64,000 bases of DNA from Thelonectria olida (taxonomy: Eukaryota; Ascomycota; Sordariomycetes; Hypocreales; Nectriaceae): assembly GCA_020736575.1 (NCBI GenBank), contig JAGPYM010000006.1, positions 1,550,001 through 1,614,000 on the forward strand, given 5' to 3'. The position numbers and the translations under genes are program-made. Shown here piece by piece: positions 1 to 10,930 of the stretch (positions are counted from its first letter, which is position 1; the number at the start of each line of letters is the position of its first letter). The notes under the pieces are model-generated. The model was not told the DNA's origin. It searched no databases and worked only from the letters and a program-made list of their open reading frames with translations.

Positions 1-674
1 ATGTGCGCAAGGAAATTGGAAATGGCTTCTTTGTGTAGATATGCGCTCTCAATTTCAAGTTTGGCGTCTCAAAATGCCGAAAAGTCTTGATGATTATTAC
101 ACACGTGCTTCTCTTGGACTTTATAGATCCATGATCTGCATGCCCATGCAGCGTGATACGTCACCTACTTACACGTACTTTGTAAAGTCACCTGCATATG
201 CATACAGCTGAAAGTCAGCGCGGCAGGTCGCTTGAGCGGATCAGGGGATGTTGTTTATCACGCCACTGAATCCTCTCCAGGGCGGTGACAGTGGCAACAC
301 TACGATATTGTAAGTTGGGAGCATTACAGTCATCCTAATGGGCAATGCTGTTTATCTTACAATAATAACAAGTACAAAAGGTCCGGCTTATGTCGTCTCT
401 CTAACCACTCACAAATCACCACGCCTGCGGCTGACCATCGCTAGACATGTTAGGTCGCTCATCTGCCTTAGCATACATGATAATCGGAATCCTGCAGGCC
501 CAGCTGCACAAATAAAGTGCATCACAGCCACTATACGATGTCAGCCGTCCTATTTCCCTTCATTTGCCATTTTCTTCCCGCTGAAAGATCCAAACCTTCC
601 TGTTCTCATCTTGACATGGGGATTGTTGAGCATCTCCTACTTGTTCCAAGACACTCAGTATCCCATACGAAGTG
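1..674. other. Intergenic, no gene recognised
   Basis: I see no convincing coding exon. The open frames here have no recognisable domain and no fungal-style codon bias. The last part is the upstream region of the decayed membrane protein gene. Confidence 0.5.
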
Positions 675-2721
675 ATGCAATCTACGGCCCAAGATTACGA
701 ACTGGCCGAAAGACTGAGCGAGTGCGAGCCGTTGGATACGAGTGACGGACAGACTGATGCTTCGCTACTCCCTCCACAGACACCGTCAGATGGTCCTGCA
801 GATTCGTCCACACAAGCGCCACAGAGACTGAGCGGAGTGCAATATGTTTCTTTATCCATTCAAATACTTCTCACCATATTTCCCGTCCTCTTTATTGGTA
901 TTTTCGCCCACGGGAGATCCCAAACCGGGTTTCGAGCTAACCACTACTCTTATTACAGCACTTGCCATGGTTGCCGTCTCACTCGATAGGAGCAAACTTC
1001 TCTCAAGGGACGGATGGTACAAGATGCTATTTCCCTCTCACCCACTATATTTCCTATTATGTTTGCTGCCATCGTTGGCAAGTTCTTCAGAGCGTTGGGT
1101 TTGTTTGGGGCTGAACGTGGAATGAAGCTAGGGGTAAGATGAACTGCCCGTCTCTAACCTATCCTTCGAACGCGTGCTAATATCACCAGACACTTGAACG
1201 CCTGATCGAATCTCAACCCCTCTTTACTAATGCTGAGAGACAAGTAGCCTTGAGAGGACAATATCTCCTCGGGATTTTCATGATATTCCTCTGGGTCCTT
1301 TCGCCTCTTGGAGGCCAGTCGGCACTTCGACTCCTGCACGAGGTTCCAACAGTCGTTTCTGCTCACGCGACTCTTCGATACCTACCCAAAGAGGCCACGT
1401 TACGGTTACAGCAATGACTGGTGCCTCCACCGCATCGGATCAAGGGGCTATCTTTGCTTCTATTTATATGACTGCCCTCACAACGTCCTAGAATTATCAG
1501 AATTCAAGTCAAGATTTATTTAGAAACGTAAGAATACCGAGTCTTGACTCATTAAATCACGGTTCTCCGTTGAAAATACGGCGTGGATAACAATCGACTA
1601 CAACCAAACAGTCCCTTACTCGTCTCTACTAGGGATTCCTGTCGTAGGTATCCCTACTACAGGAAACCTTTCCTTCAACCTCATCAGCAGATATCTTGCT
1701 ATCAATTGCTATTCTGCCATACACATAGCGAACAGCTCAATGTTCAAGAACACTTCCACTGGAGAGGGTCCCGGCTATGCAGAGTCTGAGCTAGGAGCTA
1801 CTTTCCGCGTTGAGCTAGAGTTCCCAGATCTAGCCCTGCGCAACACCACCCTCCCGCCGTTCACCATGACCTCACAAAACGAAATAAATCTGACAGATGT
1901 CAACTCCGTCAACTGCTCAATAGCACCTCAAGACGTAGAGTCGTCTATCTTTTGCACCGATCAATCTTGCCAAGTCACCTCCATAAGAAACATTACAGTC
2001 GATCTTAAGTTGTGGTATGACAACTACAGCGGAGTCGTGCGACCAAGTTTCAGTTACTTTGCAACGACAACCACTGTATCCATAGCTCGGAGGGGGGGCG
2101 AAGGAGTCCAGCTCGTTGACAGAGATGAGGGTTCAAGATCCTGATGCCAAGTTCAGTGCAGAAACCCTCGGCATCTTTGCGAATCTCTCACAACTTCCGC
2201 TTCCAAAACTGAGCAGAAACCTCGAACTGGTATACAACACATTCTGGTAGTCTACATATGGAAGTTAATATCTGTAGGGCAACCTTAGTACGAATTCAAG
2301 TCTATATGATGATATCTCAAACGAGACAGCACGTCCATTCCCTATGCCAGTCCTCGATTTCAACTCCAGTCAAACAACCACCACCAGGAATAGCGGCAAA
2401 GAATATGTTTTTAGCAGGATATTTGTGTCTTTTCTGCTTCTTATCTCTTCTCTTCTGATCTTGGCGAGCATGATAACACTTATTCTTATGAAGATGACTC
2501 TCGCACCAGATGTTCTTGGTTACATGTCCTCATACACAAAGGACAACACGTTTATAACACTGGACCAGGGCTCGTACTTGGGTGGGTTGGAAAGGGCTAG
2601 GGCGAGAAAAGATCTTCGGGTCATTCTTGGAGGCGTTGATGCTGGATCTGAGGTTAGGCACGTTGCGTTTGCTACAGCTGCCAGGGCGCAAAAATTGCGG
2701 AAAGATAGATTGTATAATTGA
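675..2721 (+). pseudogene. Decayed multi-pass membrane protein gene with RIP-like stops
   Basis: The remnant can be followed from an ATG at 675 to a TGA-type end at 2721, but no single frame is open. An N-terminal hydrophobic segment (SIQILLTIFPVLFIGIFA) starts in one frame. The reading frame must change near 910, 1023, 1405, 1575 and 2095 (the last at a G7 run) to keep protein-like sequence. In-frame stops sit at 1489-1491, 2248-2250, 2266-2268 and 2275-2277. The last three read W-stop-STYGS-stop-YL-stop-G and look like former CAG/CAA glutamine codons. One original intron is still visible (GTAAGA at about 1134 to CACCAG at about 1190). The C-terminal end keeps a membrane segment (VSFLLLISSLLILASMI) followed by a cytoplasmic tail. 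It resembles lineage-restricted hypothetical membrane proteins of plant-associated ascomycetes. I cannot assign a function. Assembly indels could explain the frame changes, but not the clustered stops. Confidence 0.75.
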
Positions 2722-3015
2722 GAAGCTATTTGACTGAGAAGAGAATACGAGACACGGAAACAATCCACCACCCCACGCCTATAAGTAGCGCTTTTACTTG
2801 CAGGCAGTATTGATAAACAGTCCTGTTCCAGCCATGTAGCCAAATGGCGTGCAATATGGTCGAAGCCTCCTAGATTATCATAGAAGAAGTTTAATGAACC
2901 ATTTCGCAACCAACAGTCCCAAACATTCGAGCCATGACACGTTAAACATGATACCATCAGATGCTAAACCCCACAAAGACTTCAACTCGATCTTAGCAAA
3001 CCTTCCACTAGCGTC

Positions 3016-3737
3016 TTAGAAGTTGGAGGCGGCCTTGGTCTGGACCTGGGCAGCAACGCTGACGTTCTTGACGGTGATGGTCTTTCCGGTAGAGCTGGTG
3101 ACCTTGACATCGACGGTCGACGTTCCGAATCCAGAGGAGTTCTCGAAGAAGTTATAATCCCGGCGAGTAGTCGCCTTCCAAGTCTTTCCACCGTCGGTGC
3201 TGACCTGAAGACTCTTGATGGGCTCATTGTGGTTGATGACCTGCATGGAGAACCACCACTGCGAGGTGCCCTCCTTGTTGCGCAGGATAAGAGGCGAAGT
3301 AATGTCACAGGTCACCCACTTGAACGAGGTCTTGACAAGCCCATCGGTGCCTCCAACGGCGGTGAAGGCGTTCTGGAAGAGATCCAGGTGGCCCTTGTCG
3401 CACTCGGGGCACTGGTCAACAATCTGTGGATGACGTTAGCACATTTCCTAGATGGGGGTTTTAGATCACTAGATGTTCCTACCATGGCCTTGATGGTCTT
3501 GCCAGTGGGACCAGTAACCTGGATGCAAGAACCGCAGTTCGCCGCGGCGTTCCAGTTGGAGCCGGAGAAGGCAGTGCCATAGATGCCCGAGGGGAGCGTG
3601 TAAGTGCTAAACCCGCAGTTGCCGCCATTGAGGTTACCGCCATAGAAGGTAGAGGTTCCGGTCACGACCTCGGTGCTGAGATCCTTGGCGGCAACAAGAG
3701 CCGGGATGGCGAGGCCGAGGAGAGTAAGGAACTTCAT
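3016..3737 (-). CDS. Secreted expansin-like (DPBB plus CBM63-like) protein
   Basis: Two exons, 3483..3737 and 3016..3423, joined across a 59-nt GT-AG intron, give 220 residues. Residues 1-17 (MKFLTLLGLAIPALVAA) are a signal peptide. The N-terminal half is a double-psi beta-barrel with STFYGGN, GGNCGF, ANCGSCIQVTGP and IVDQCPEC-KGHLDL. The Cys residues and the Asp of VDQC fit the bacterial EXLX1/loosenin group. The C-terminal half (from about WVTCDITSP) is a beta-rich domain with WWFSMQVINHN and STDGGKTWKAT, matching the expansin second domain. Such proteins loosen cellulose or chitin networks without hydrolysis, outside the cell. Length is typical. The split codon joins cleanly (KTIKAM then IVDQC). 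A role in plant wall contact is inferred from the family only. Confidence 0.88.
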
Positions 3738-4984
3738 GTTGGCGAAGAGTGGGGAGTTAGGAGTGGTTGACTGAGGAAAGAGGCTTGTAGTGGTCTAGGA
3801 GGTTATCTGAAGACTTGAGAGCGTGAGGAAGCACATTTTTCGAGGCGATGTTGAGAGGCATTATATAGAAAATGATCAGGACCATCCACGACTCAACTTC
3901 CTCGTGATGCTGGTGCTCAAAGAGATTAGATGCCGTCGACACATCACAGCCAGGGGTCTTGCATGTTTCAACCACGGTGCCCAGAGCCACATGAGGCCAT
4001 TTACTTTAGGGCTGATGCAGGTCAGAAACGGCCGGCCAGGACTAGCAGGGATCCTTTGAGACCCAAGCCGGGTGAAGCCGTCGGGAGCTTCTCCGACGAA
4101 CAGGGGTTTAAAGCGTGGACAAGCACGGGAATGATCCAATCGATCCGCGATAACACATGCAATGGGCTGTTGGAGACTTTTCATTCGGCTATCACGACCG
4201 AGGATACGAAAGGAGGCTACGACGTAGTAGGGGTCCAAAGGGGAATCGGACTCTCCGGGGGACTTGTCGAACTTCCCCATTCTGACCAGGACATCCTTGT
4301 CGTCAGCTCGAAATGGTCCCTAAAACGCAATAAAGTTTCAATAGCCACCTGCAAAATGCATTTAGGTTTCCCGGACAATGATTCCTTCAGGGTAGATTGG
4401 TGGAATTCCCATGTTAACCGTTGCGGCCCCCTGTCCAGCAGGAAACATATATCAGCAAACGGGGTCCCCGACTCACCGAACACAGTGAACTCTGTTCTAA
4501 ACCACGGACGAATATGCCTTTTCTGGCCTCTTTTTTGCCACCTGCTTCGTATTTATCCCGGAAGATGTGAGGGTTTCTTTCTGATGGACCAGGAGAATAC
4601 TCCTCAAAACCGCTAGTCGAGGAGATTTAGATACTCACGATGGAGCCCTAGTTCCACCGAGTTTCCCACCTGAACAATGTCTCCCATATCTTCAAGAAAA
4701 AAAGGTGGAATCATGCTCACTTGATCTCATCCTCGTTTACGTAAAAACGGTCCTCAAGGTTGATAGGGCCCCGTGTGAGCCCAGGCTTCCTCGGAGACAA
4801 GGAACAAGGGAGCCCCTGTATTCTCTAAAATCGCCAATGCCGCGTAGATGAATTAGGAGAAAATAGACCGTCTTGTTTACCTTCTTTGTATTCTGAATAC
4901 ATACTGGACTAGGCGGTGGCTATGCTACTATCCTCGTATCAAATAGACTTTTCCTACCTACTTCACATGACTCCGACGACAGGC
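3738..4984. other. Intergenic, no gene recognised
   Basis: This holds the upstream region of the expansin-like gene (right of 3737) and the downstream region of homogentisate dioxygenase. A 228-aa frame at 3930-4616 (+) has no domain, overlaps frames on the other strand, and uses codons unlike its neighbours. I do not call it. Confidence 0.5.
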
Positions 4985-6542
4985 TCAAGGCCTCTTGAAG
5001 TGAGGTTGGAGATCGGACCAGCTCTCTTTGCTGTACTCGGGCTGGACCTTCTTGCAAGTCTCGAGCCCCCACTCGGTGATTCCCAGCATCAAGCAGCTTT
5101 CGAACATGAAGGCCATGCTCCCCTCGCCAATCTTCTGGGGCTTCAGGTCGGCGTTGCTGGCCTTCTCAAAGGTGCTGGCGTCGGGCCCGTGGGAGGACAT
5201 GACATTGTGCAGACTGGCTCCCGCGGCTCGGAAGCCGCCGCCCGCTTTGGCGTCGTACTCGCCGCAGACGAGGCCCATGAACTCGGACATGGTGTTTCGG
5301 TGGTACCACGGAGGCCGGAACGTGTCCTCCTGGACTAGCCAGCGGGGAGGGAAGATGACAAAGTCGGCGATGGCCGTGCCAGGGTGGTCGGAGGGGCCGG
5401 TCAGGACGGTGTAGATAGAGGGGTCGGGGTGGTCGAAGGAGATGCTTCCAATGACATTGAAGCGGCCGAGGTCGTACTTGTATGGGTAGTCTATGGTTGT
5501 TGTTAGCACGGCAAGGTCCGCACAGCTAGCTCAAGACGAGCGACGTTCTCCATCATGTGCTCTCGTCGGTCCCTTTGGATTGTTAAACTTACACCTAGGT
5601 AGAGATGGTTAGTATTCAACGTTTCTTTCAACCTGCATAACTATCAAAAACTTACTTTCCGTGCCAGCCTACCACATCGAATGGAGTGTGGCCCTGCTTG
5701 CAGATAAAAAGCTCGTTGTTATACTTGTTCAGGATAGACCAAGTGGTCTTAGTATCCTCGTCGAAGCTCGCCGTGGGGATTTGAAAGTCTCTAGGGTTGG
5801 CTAGACAGTTGGAGCCAATGGGGCCAAGCTCTGGGAGGGTGAAATTGCCTTGATACAGCTCGAGGGCGTAGCCTCTGACAGGTCCGTTGGGTAGGGTGAC
5901 GCGATACTTGATGCCGCGAGGCAGCACGGCAATCTCATTAGGTCGAACCAGGAGGTTGCCCAGCTCCGTTTGAATGTCGAGGACGCCATGCTGGCCGACG
6001 ACGAGCATCTCGCCATCAGACGAATACATGGCCGTGTGCTCGTCCATGTCACGACCAGCAGCATAGATGTAGATGCCCAAGCCCGACTTCATGACCGGGT
6101 CACCAGCGCCGGCCACGTGCTTTAGACCGCGGACCCAGTCGACGTCCTTGTCAATGTCAAAAGGATCCCATCGCAGCTGGTTAGGGAGATGGTTCAGAGT
6201 CGTTCCAATCTTGGCATTGGCACCGGCGACCTGGTACGGCTCAAACGCGGAGTGAGCAGCCGAGGGCAGGACGCGGTATAGCCAGGTCTGGAGGTTCTCA
6301 TGTCTCGGAGCCGTAAAGGCCGTGCCGGATAGTTTCTCGGCGTACAGGCCATATGGTGCCTTTTGCGGCGAGTTGGCGCCGATTGGGAGAGCGCCAGCTA
6401 TGGCTTCAGACCTATACGCCTTAATTAGTTTATAGACTCTCTTTAGTGTGGGTTGTTTAATTATCTCAACTTACTCGTGAAACGAATTAAAGCCATTGAG
6501 ATAGCTATACTTCTCTGGCGTTTCAAACTTTGTCACAGGCAT
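4985..6542 (-). CDS. hmgA: Homogentisate 1,2-dioxygenase
   Basis: Opens the aromatic ring of homogentisate to maleylacetoacetate in tyrosine, phenylalanine and phenylacetate breakdown. It is a cytosolic, non-haem Fe(II) enzyme. Four exons: 6475..6542, 5656..6411, a 2-nt microexon 5593..5594, and 4985..5490. They sum to 1332 nt and 443 residues, the usual family length (human HGD 445). The metal ligands are visible: His in RPPWYHRN, Glu in MSEFMGL and His in MSSHGPD. The core block [25 protein letters not shown] is intact. The microexon restores WHGKYYPYKYDL, matching the family's HGNYxPYKY. Skipping it shifts the frame. The gene is divergent from fumarylacetoacetase with 479 bp between the two starts. 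Symbol follows the Aspergillus name. Confidence 0.95.
5491..5655 (-). other. Two introns flanking a 2-nt microexon (GT) in homogentisate dioxygenase
   Basis: Reading the minus strand, the first intron is 5655..5595 (GTAAGT ... TACTAAC ... CTAG, 61 nt). The exon is GT at 5594..5593. The second intron is 5592..5491 (GTAAGT ... TGCTAAC ... ATAG, 102 nt). Both introns have good donors, branch points and acceptors. Treating the whole 165 nt as one intron leaves the frame wrong by two bases, and no other donor in the flanking sequence restores it. Confidence 0.75.
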
Positions 6543-7021
6543 GGTAATTATCTCGATTGTTTGACGAGGTTGTTGTTCCTTGTTAGTCGAGCGGACAGTG
6601 GGCACTCATCAAGACACCACGACAACATTGGACTGGTTTTCATTCTCTTATCTACCCTATTCCTCTCCCGAGGATCTCGAGATGCGTGGCGTTTCTCGAC
6701 TGCGACTCTGACAATGATCCGGGCGGAACGTGGTTCCGGGCCTCTCATAGTTCGGAAAGCGGAAATTTGCGTGAATGGCCGGAATGACGACGGAAAGCAA
6801 ATGCCGAATGCTTTATCCGGGGCCAAGACGGACGGATGGTGTGCTTGTCTATTCTCTCTCAAATGGATTAAACAAGAGCTATTTCTAAGGGAATAAGAGC
6901 CGTCCGTTTTGGGCAACTAAAATTCATTGTCTTGTTAATAGTCGTACCATCTTGATTCATTATATCCTCCCCCCTGTTCAACTTCACCCACCAATACCGA
7001 CAACACCACACATCATCCAAC
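6543..7021. promoter_or_regulatory. Bidirectional promoter between homogentisate dioxygenase and fumarylacetoacetase
   Basis: The 479 bp between two divergent start codons of the same pathway must serve both genes. Within 6724-6797 there are six CGGAA half-sites: an inverted pair CGGAACGTGGTTCCG (6724-6738, a CGG-N9-CCG layout), then forward copies at 6753, 6760, 6780 and 6791. Zn(II)2Cys6 proteins typically bind paired CGG triplets. The binding protein is inferred to be the regulator encoded at 10.9-13.4 kb. Confidence 0.65.
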
Positions 7022-8364
7022 ATGAAGTCGTGGGTTCCTATTCCTTCCGGGTCCCATTTCTCCCTGGCCAATATCCCCTTTGGCATCATCTCAACTGCCG
7101 CCATCCCCGCACGGCGTCCGGCTGTGGCCATCGGCGCTCATGTGCTGGATATCTCGGCCTTTGCAAAGAACGGCGGCTTCAGCAAGCTCAACGACTTTCC
7201 CTCCGACAAGCTGAGTGTCTTTTCCGAGCCAACGCTCAACGCCTTTGCTGCTCTTGGCCGTCCTGCTCACCGGCTTGTTCGCCAATACCTCCGCGACGTC
7301 TTACGCGAGGACACGCCCTACCCTGATGCCCTGCAGAGCAACGAAGCCCTGAAGAAGTCGGCGCTGCTGCCGTTGTCCGACGTTGAGACTCATCTTCCTC
7401 TTACCATCGGTGATTATACCGACTTCTTCGCTGGCCGCAACCACGCCCACAACGTGGGCACCCTGTTCAGAGGCCCTGCCAATGCCTTGAACCCCAACTA
7501 CAACCATCTCCCCGTGGCATACCACGGCCGAGCTAGTTCCGTCGTTGTCTCGGGCACCCCTCTGCACCGTCCGGTTGGCCAGGTCCTGCCCGCACCCGGC
7601 GCCACTACCCCAGTCTTCAAGCCTTGTGCCAGACTAGACATTGAGCTTGAGCTCGGCACCTTTATCTGCAAGGGCAACCAGCTCGGCAAGTCGATCCCCA
7701 TCAAGGAGGCCGAGGACTACATCTTCGGATACGTGCTCATGAACGATTGGAGCGCGCGAGACATCCAGCAGTGGGAGTACGTCCCTCTCGGACCTTTCAA
7801 CGCCAAGAACTTTGGCACCTCGATCAGTGCTTGGGTTGTCCTCGCCGACGCCCTTGAGCCTTTCCGGACGCAGGGTTTGCCCAACGACGTTGAGTTGCAG
7901 AGCTATCTCCGCGAGGAGCGCAAGGACAATGTGCTCGATATCAACCTAGAGGTGGCCATCAACAGTAAGCAGCTCTCCCTAAAAGTCATGTAAATAATTG
8001 CTAACATGTTGAACCAGCGGCCAAGGGCAACTCTCGCACCATCACGCGCACCTCTTCCAAGAACCTTCTCTGGTCTTGGCCGCAGATGATTGCGCACCAC
8101 ACCATTTCGGGCTGCAACCTGCGAACTGGTGATCTTCTGGGCAGTGGTACCGTATCGGGCTTTGAGGAGGGTACCCATGGAAGTATCCTCGAGCAGACCA
8201 AGGGCGGCAAGGTCTCTGTTGAGATTGGGGGTGGCGAGTCTCGCAAGTTCCTCGAGGATGGCGACACTGTCGTCATTCGAGGCTGGTCTGGAAGCAATGA
8301 GGACGAGTTGGTCGGATTCGGAGAGTGTTCGGGACAGATTCTTGCTCCTATCACTCAGGTTTAA
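7022..8364 (+). CDS. fahA: Fumarylacetoacetase
   Basis: Hydrolyses fumarylacetoacetate to fumarate and acetoacetate, the last step of homogentisate breakdown. It is a cytosolic, metal-dependent enzyme. Two exons, 7022..7964 and 8018..8364, split by a 53-nt intron with a GCTAAC branch point, give 429 residues, normal for the family. The N-terminal SH3-like domain is followed by the catalytic fold. Visible signature parts are TDFFAGRNHAHNVG (metal Asp and general-base His), ARLDIELELGTF (two acidic metal ligands), LMNDWSARDIQQWEYVPLGP and the GTVSGFEEGTHGS / GQILAPI end. The start ATG is the first in frame and lies in a good context (AACATGAAG). The neighbour on the left encodes the enzyme two steps earlier. 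The isomerase that links them is not in this window. Confidence 0.95.
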
Positions 8365-8846
8365 GTCAAAAAGAAGTTAAATGAATAGAATGAATTAGAT
8401 GATAGAGTCAAGCCCTTGGTGCATGTCACTGTATAATTCTTACAAATTGCTCAGAAGCCTCAGCCTGTTTCTTCCCATAATCGAATGTCCCTCTCTTAGA
8501 AGGTGGGATCGACTTATCGTTGAGAGCCAGAGAAAGAATTCCACGTGGACACGTCATGAAGCAAGTCAGACGCCAGGCTTTACTTGCTCGTTAACAACTC
8601 TTTGTATCTAGGCAAATTGTAATCAAAGCTGGATAACTGTTGCTGGAGGATTCTTTCAACTGGCATGGGTAGTCGTAGAGTTAAATAATAATCAAACACT
8701 TTTTGTTATTTATCGAGCTACCATTACTGATATACCATCAGCTTTTCCAACATAACGCCCTCGTGGCATTCAACTACATCCTATGCTGGTCATGATTCGT
8801 GATATGCCGTCTACCTCCCATAGCCTCATCCTTCGCACAGCTACAC
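8365..8846. other. Intergenic between convergent genes
   Basis: This is the shared 3' region of fumarylacetoacetase (+) and the P450 (-). AT-rich stretches around 8385-8400 and 8680-8715 could serve poly(A) addition. No gene seen. Confidence 0.5.
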
Positions 8847-10463
8847 TCAAGCCGTCGCCTCCAAAGCCTTCTTCAAGCTCTTAGGATCACGAGGCACAAA
8901 CTTGGCCCGGAAGCGAGGAGGCAGAGCCACCAGACTCGTGGGATCCGCGTTGCCCTCGACAGGATGAGGGTTGATCTTGTCGTACCTGTCAATGCGGAAG
9001 CTGTTGAGCAGGCGCATGTAGATCAGGTACAGCTCGCGGTTCGCCAGCAGAGATCCTGCACACATACGGTAGCCGACACCATATGTGAACAGCGGCGCAT
9101 CGGGCTGCTCTATCCAGCGTTCAGGGCGGAACTCCATGGGGTCAGACCAGACAGCAGGATCTAGCATTGTCAGCTTCTTCAACTCAATCACATGGAATCA
9201 TTAGAGGGGCAACTCACCCATGTTGCAAGCCCAGGCATTCAAGAAGACAACAGTGCCCTTGGGGATGGTAATGCCCTCATGGACAACGTCCTTGATGGAG
9301 GCGCGAGGCAGAGCCAGTCGAAGCACGGTAAAGTAACGCAGGGACTCCTTGACCAGGCCAACAACGTAGGCACACTTCTGGTCATCGTTGATGTCGCACA
9401 TGGGCTGATCAAGAGCATAGAACTTTCCAATCTCCTCGATGGCCTTCTCTTGAATCTCGGGATGTTGCGAGAGATAGGCAATGAACCAGGCAACGTTGGT
9501 GGTGACAGTATCGAGACCGCCAGACAGCATGGTCAAGCTGATGGAAGTGAGCTCGTCCTGGTTCAGCTTGGCTTCCTTGTCGAGAATGACGTTGGCCTGG
9601 ATGCAGGGGCTGTAAGTGCCGTTGGCAATGCGCTCATCCAGGCCGCGGTTGAGGTCTCCAAGGTACTTGTCTCGTCGGTTTCGCATCTCGCGAGCCTTGG
9701 CCGAGTGGAAGTTGAACGGGTTCAGTCGAAGGATGGGGATGTAGTCCTGGAGGTTTCCAGTGGTCGACCGGAACTTGCTAATCTCTTCCTCGACGTGGGT
9801 AATCTCCTCGAACAGGTCGTCCTTCTGGCTCTTGAGGCGAATGCCCCAGTTGAGAGTGAGAGCGAGCGACAGAGACAGACGCTGGATCATGGGCATGGGA
9901 TCGACGGGGAGAGCGCCGCCATCGCCGTACGAGTTGAGCTCATTGATAAAGTCCCTGGACTCGACCTCCAAGTGAGGAACATAGGTAGCGACCGAAGGCC
10001 TGTTGAGCGCCGACGCAGCACCCTTGCGACGTCGCTTGAGAGAGTCGCTGTAGGGAGACGTGCCAATGGTGGTTCCGGCAGTATCAGAGAGGACCTTGTG
10101 GAAGGTGTAAAACTCAGGTCGGGAGCTGAAGGCCTGCGAGTGCTTGCCAAAGATGTCTCGAGCAGCAGCGGCCGAGTTGATGACGACGACAGGGATGTTG
10201 CCCAGCTGGATCTGGTAGACGGCACCGAACCTCTTGGACCACTCGCGGTACTTCTCAGCCGCATTGGCACGGATGTCCCAGATGTTTCCAATGACAGGGT
10301 ACCCAGAGGGACCGGTCATGCCATTGAGTCGTGCATTGCTTCGCACGAACTCGTTGATGAAGAGGTAGACGAGCGGGGCAAGGATCAAGGATAAGACGAC
10401 GGCCTTGACAGGGCTTTCTTGGACGAGGTCGCCCAGCGACAGAACGAGGTTGGCAATCGTCAT
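8847..10463 (-). CDS. Cytochrome P450, CYP504-like phenylacetate/3-hydroxyphenylacetate hydroxylase
   Basis: Two exons, 9218..10463 and 8847..9160, with a 57-nt intron, give 519 residues. An N-terminal membrane anchor (AVVLSLILAPLVYLFI) is followed by the PSGYPVIGNIWDIR hinge. The I-helix is SGGLDTVTT, the K-helix ExxR is KESLR, and the haem loop is FTYGVGYRMCAG with Cys at about residue 449. Overall sequence fits my knowledge of CYP504 enzymes: PhacA 2-hydroxylates phenylacetate, and PhacB 6-hydroxylates 3-hydroxyphenylacetate to give homogentisate. I cannot tell the two apart by eye. Position beside homogentisate dioxygenase and fumarylacetoacetase supports an upstream hydroxylase role. An open frame continues 44 codons upstream of the chosen ATG (10463), but the membrane anchor begins just after it. 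Confidence 0.88.
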
Positions 10464-10930
10464 GGCTGCTTTGCGATTGAATCGAGTGAAGGCTGGAGAG
10501 ACAGAGGATGTTTGTCTACGGTTCCTGAAGCCTGGATTTATGAAGAGTCTAGATGTGCCGTCACTTCCCACACACACGCACTGCTCGGAAAGCAAGTCCT
10601 TCGCACGCCTTCTTTCGGCTATCCTCTCGCCCTCGACGTAGGCCCCTATGATACTTCCCGTATAACCAAGGTTAGCATAGCGGCCACCCCCAAGCGTCGA
10701 TCCCCCCCTCCAGAGAACGATGTGCGGAGGTGGCTTTGCGGGGAACTCGGAACTCGCGGAACGCCCGCCGCTCGGAAACTCGGCTTGATACCGAGCGCTC
10801 CCATTACTAACTACTCGTCATGACTGGCGATTCACTGTAAAACAGAGGCGGAATCCCTGCCCACGTTCCCGAGGGGGAGACGCTCTCGTTTTCGTACTCT
10901 TCCGTTTCGTCAGATTGCTTGCCCGCGCCC
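10464..10930. promoter_or_regulatory. Bidirectional promoter between the P450 and the Zn2Cys6 regulator
   Basis: 467 bp between divergent starts. CGGAA half-sites lie at 10585, 10748, 10757 and 10773, with one on the other strand near 10908. Two form a direct repeat, CGGAAC-tcg-CGGAAC (10748-10762), with the same half-site and 3-nt spacing as the palindrome upstream of homogentisate dioxygenase. The 10-mer CGGAAAGCAA occurs both here (10585-10594) and at 6791-6800. Confidence 0.55.

Noticed and set aside
3930..4616. 228-aa plus-strand frame
   Set aside because: No domain, overlapping frames on the other strand, and codon use unlike nearby genes.
5491..5655. Single 165-nt intron in homogentisate dioxygenase
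   Set aside because: It leaves the downstream 168 residues out of frame, and no alternative GT or GC donor nearby corrects this.
9192..10394. 400-aa open frame antisense to the P450
   Set aside because: Same codon-bias shadow. The minus-strand frame has every P450 motif.
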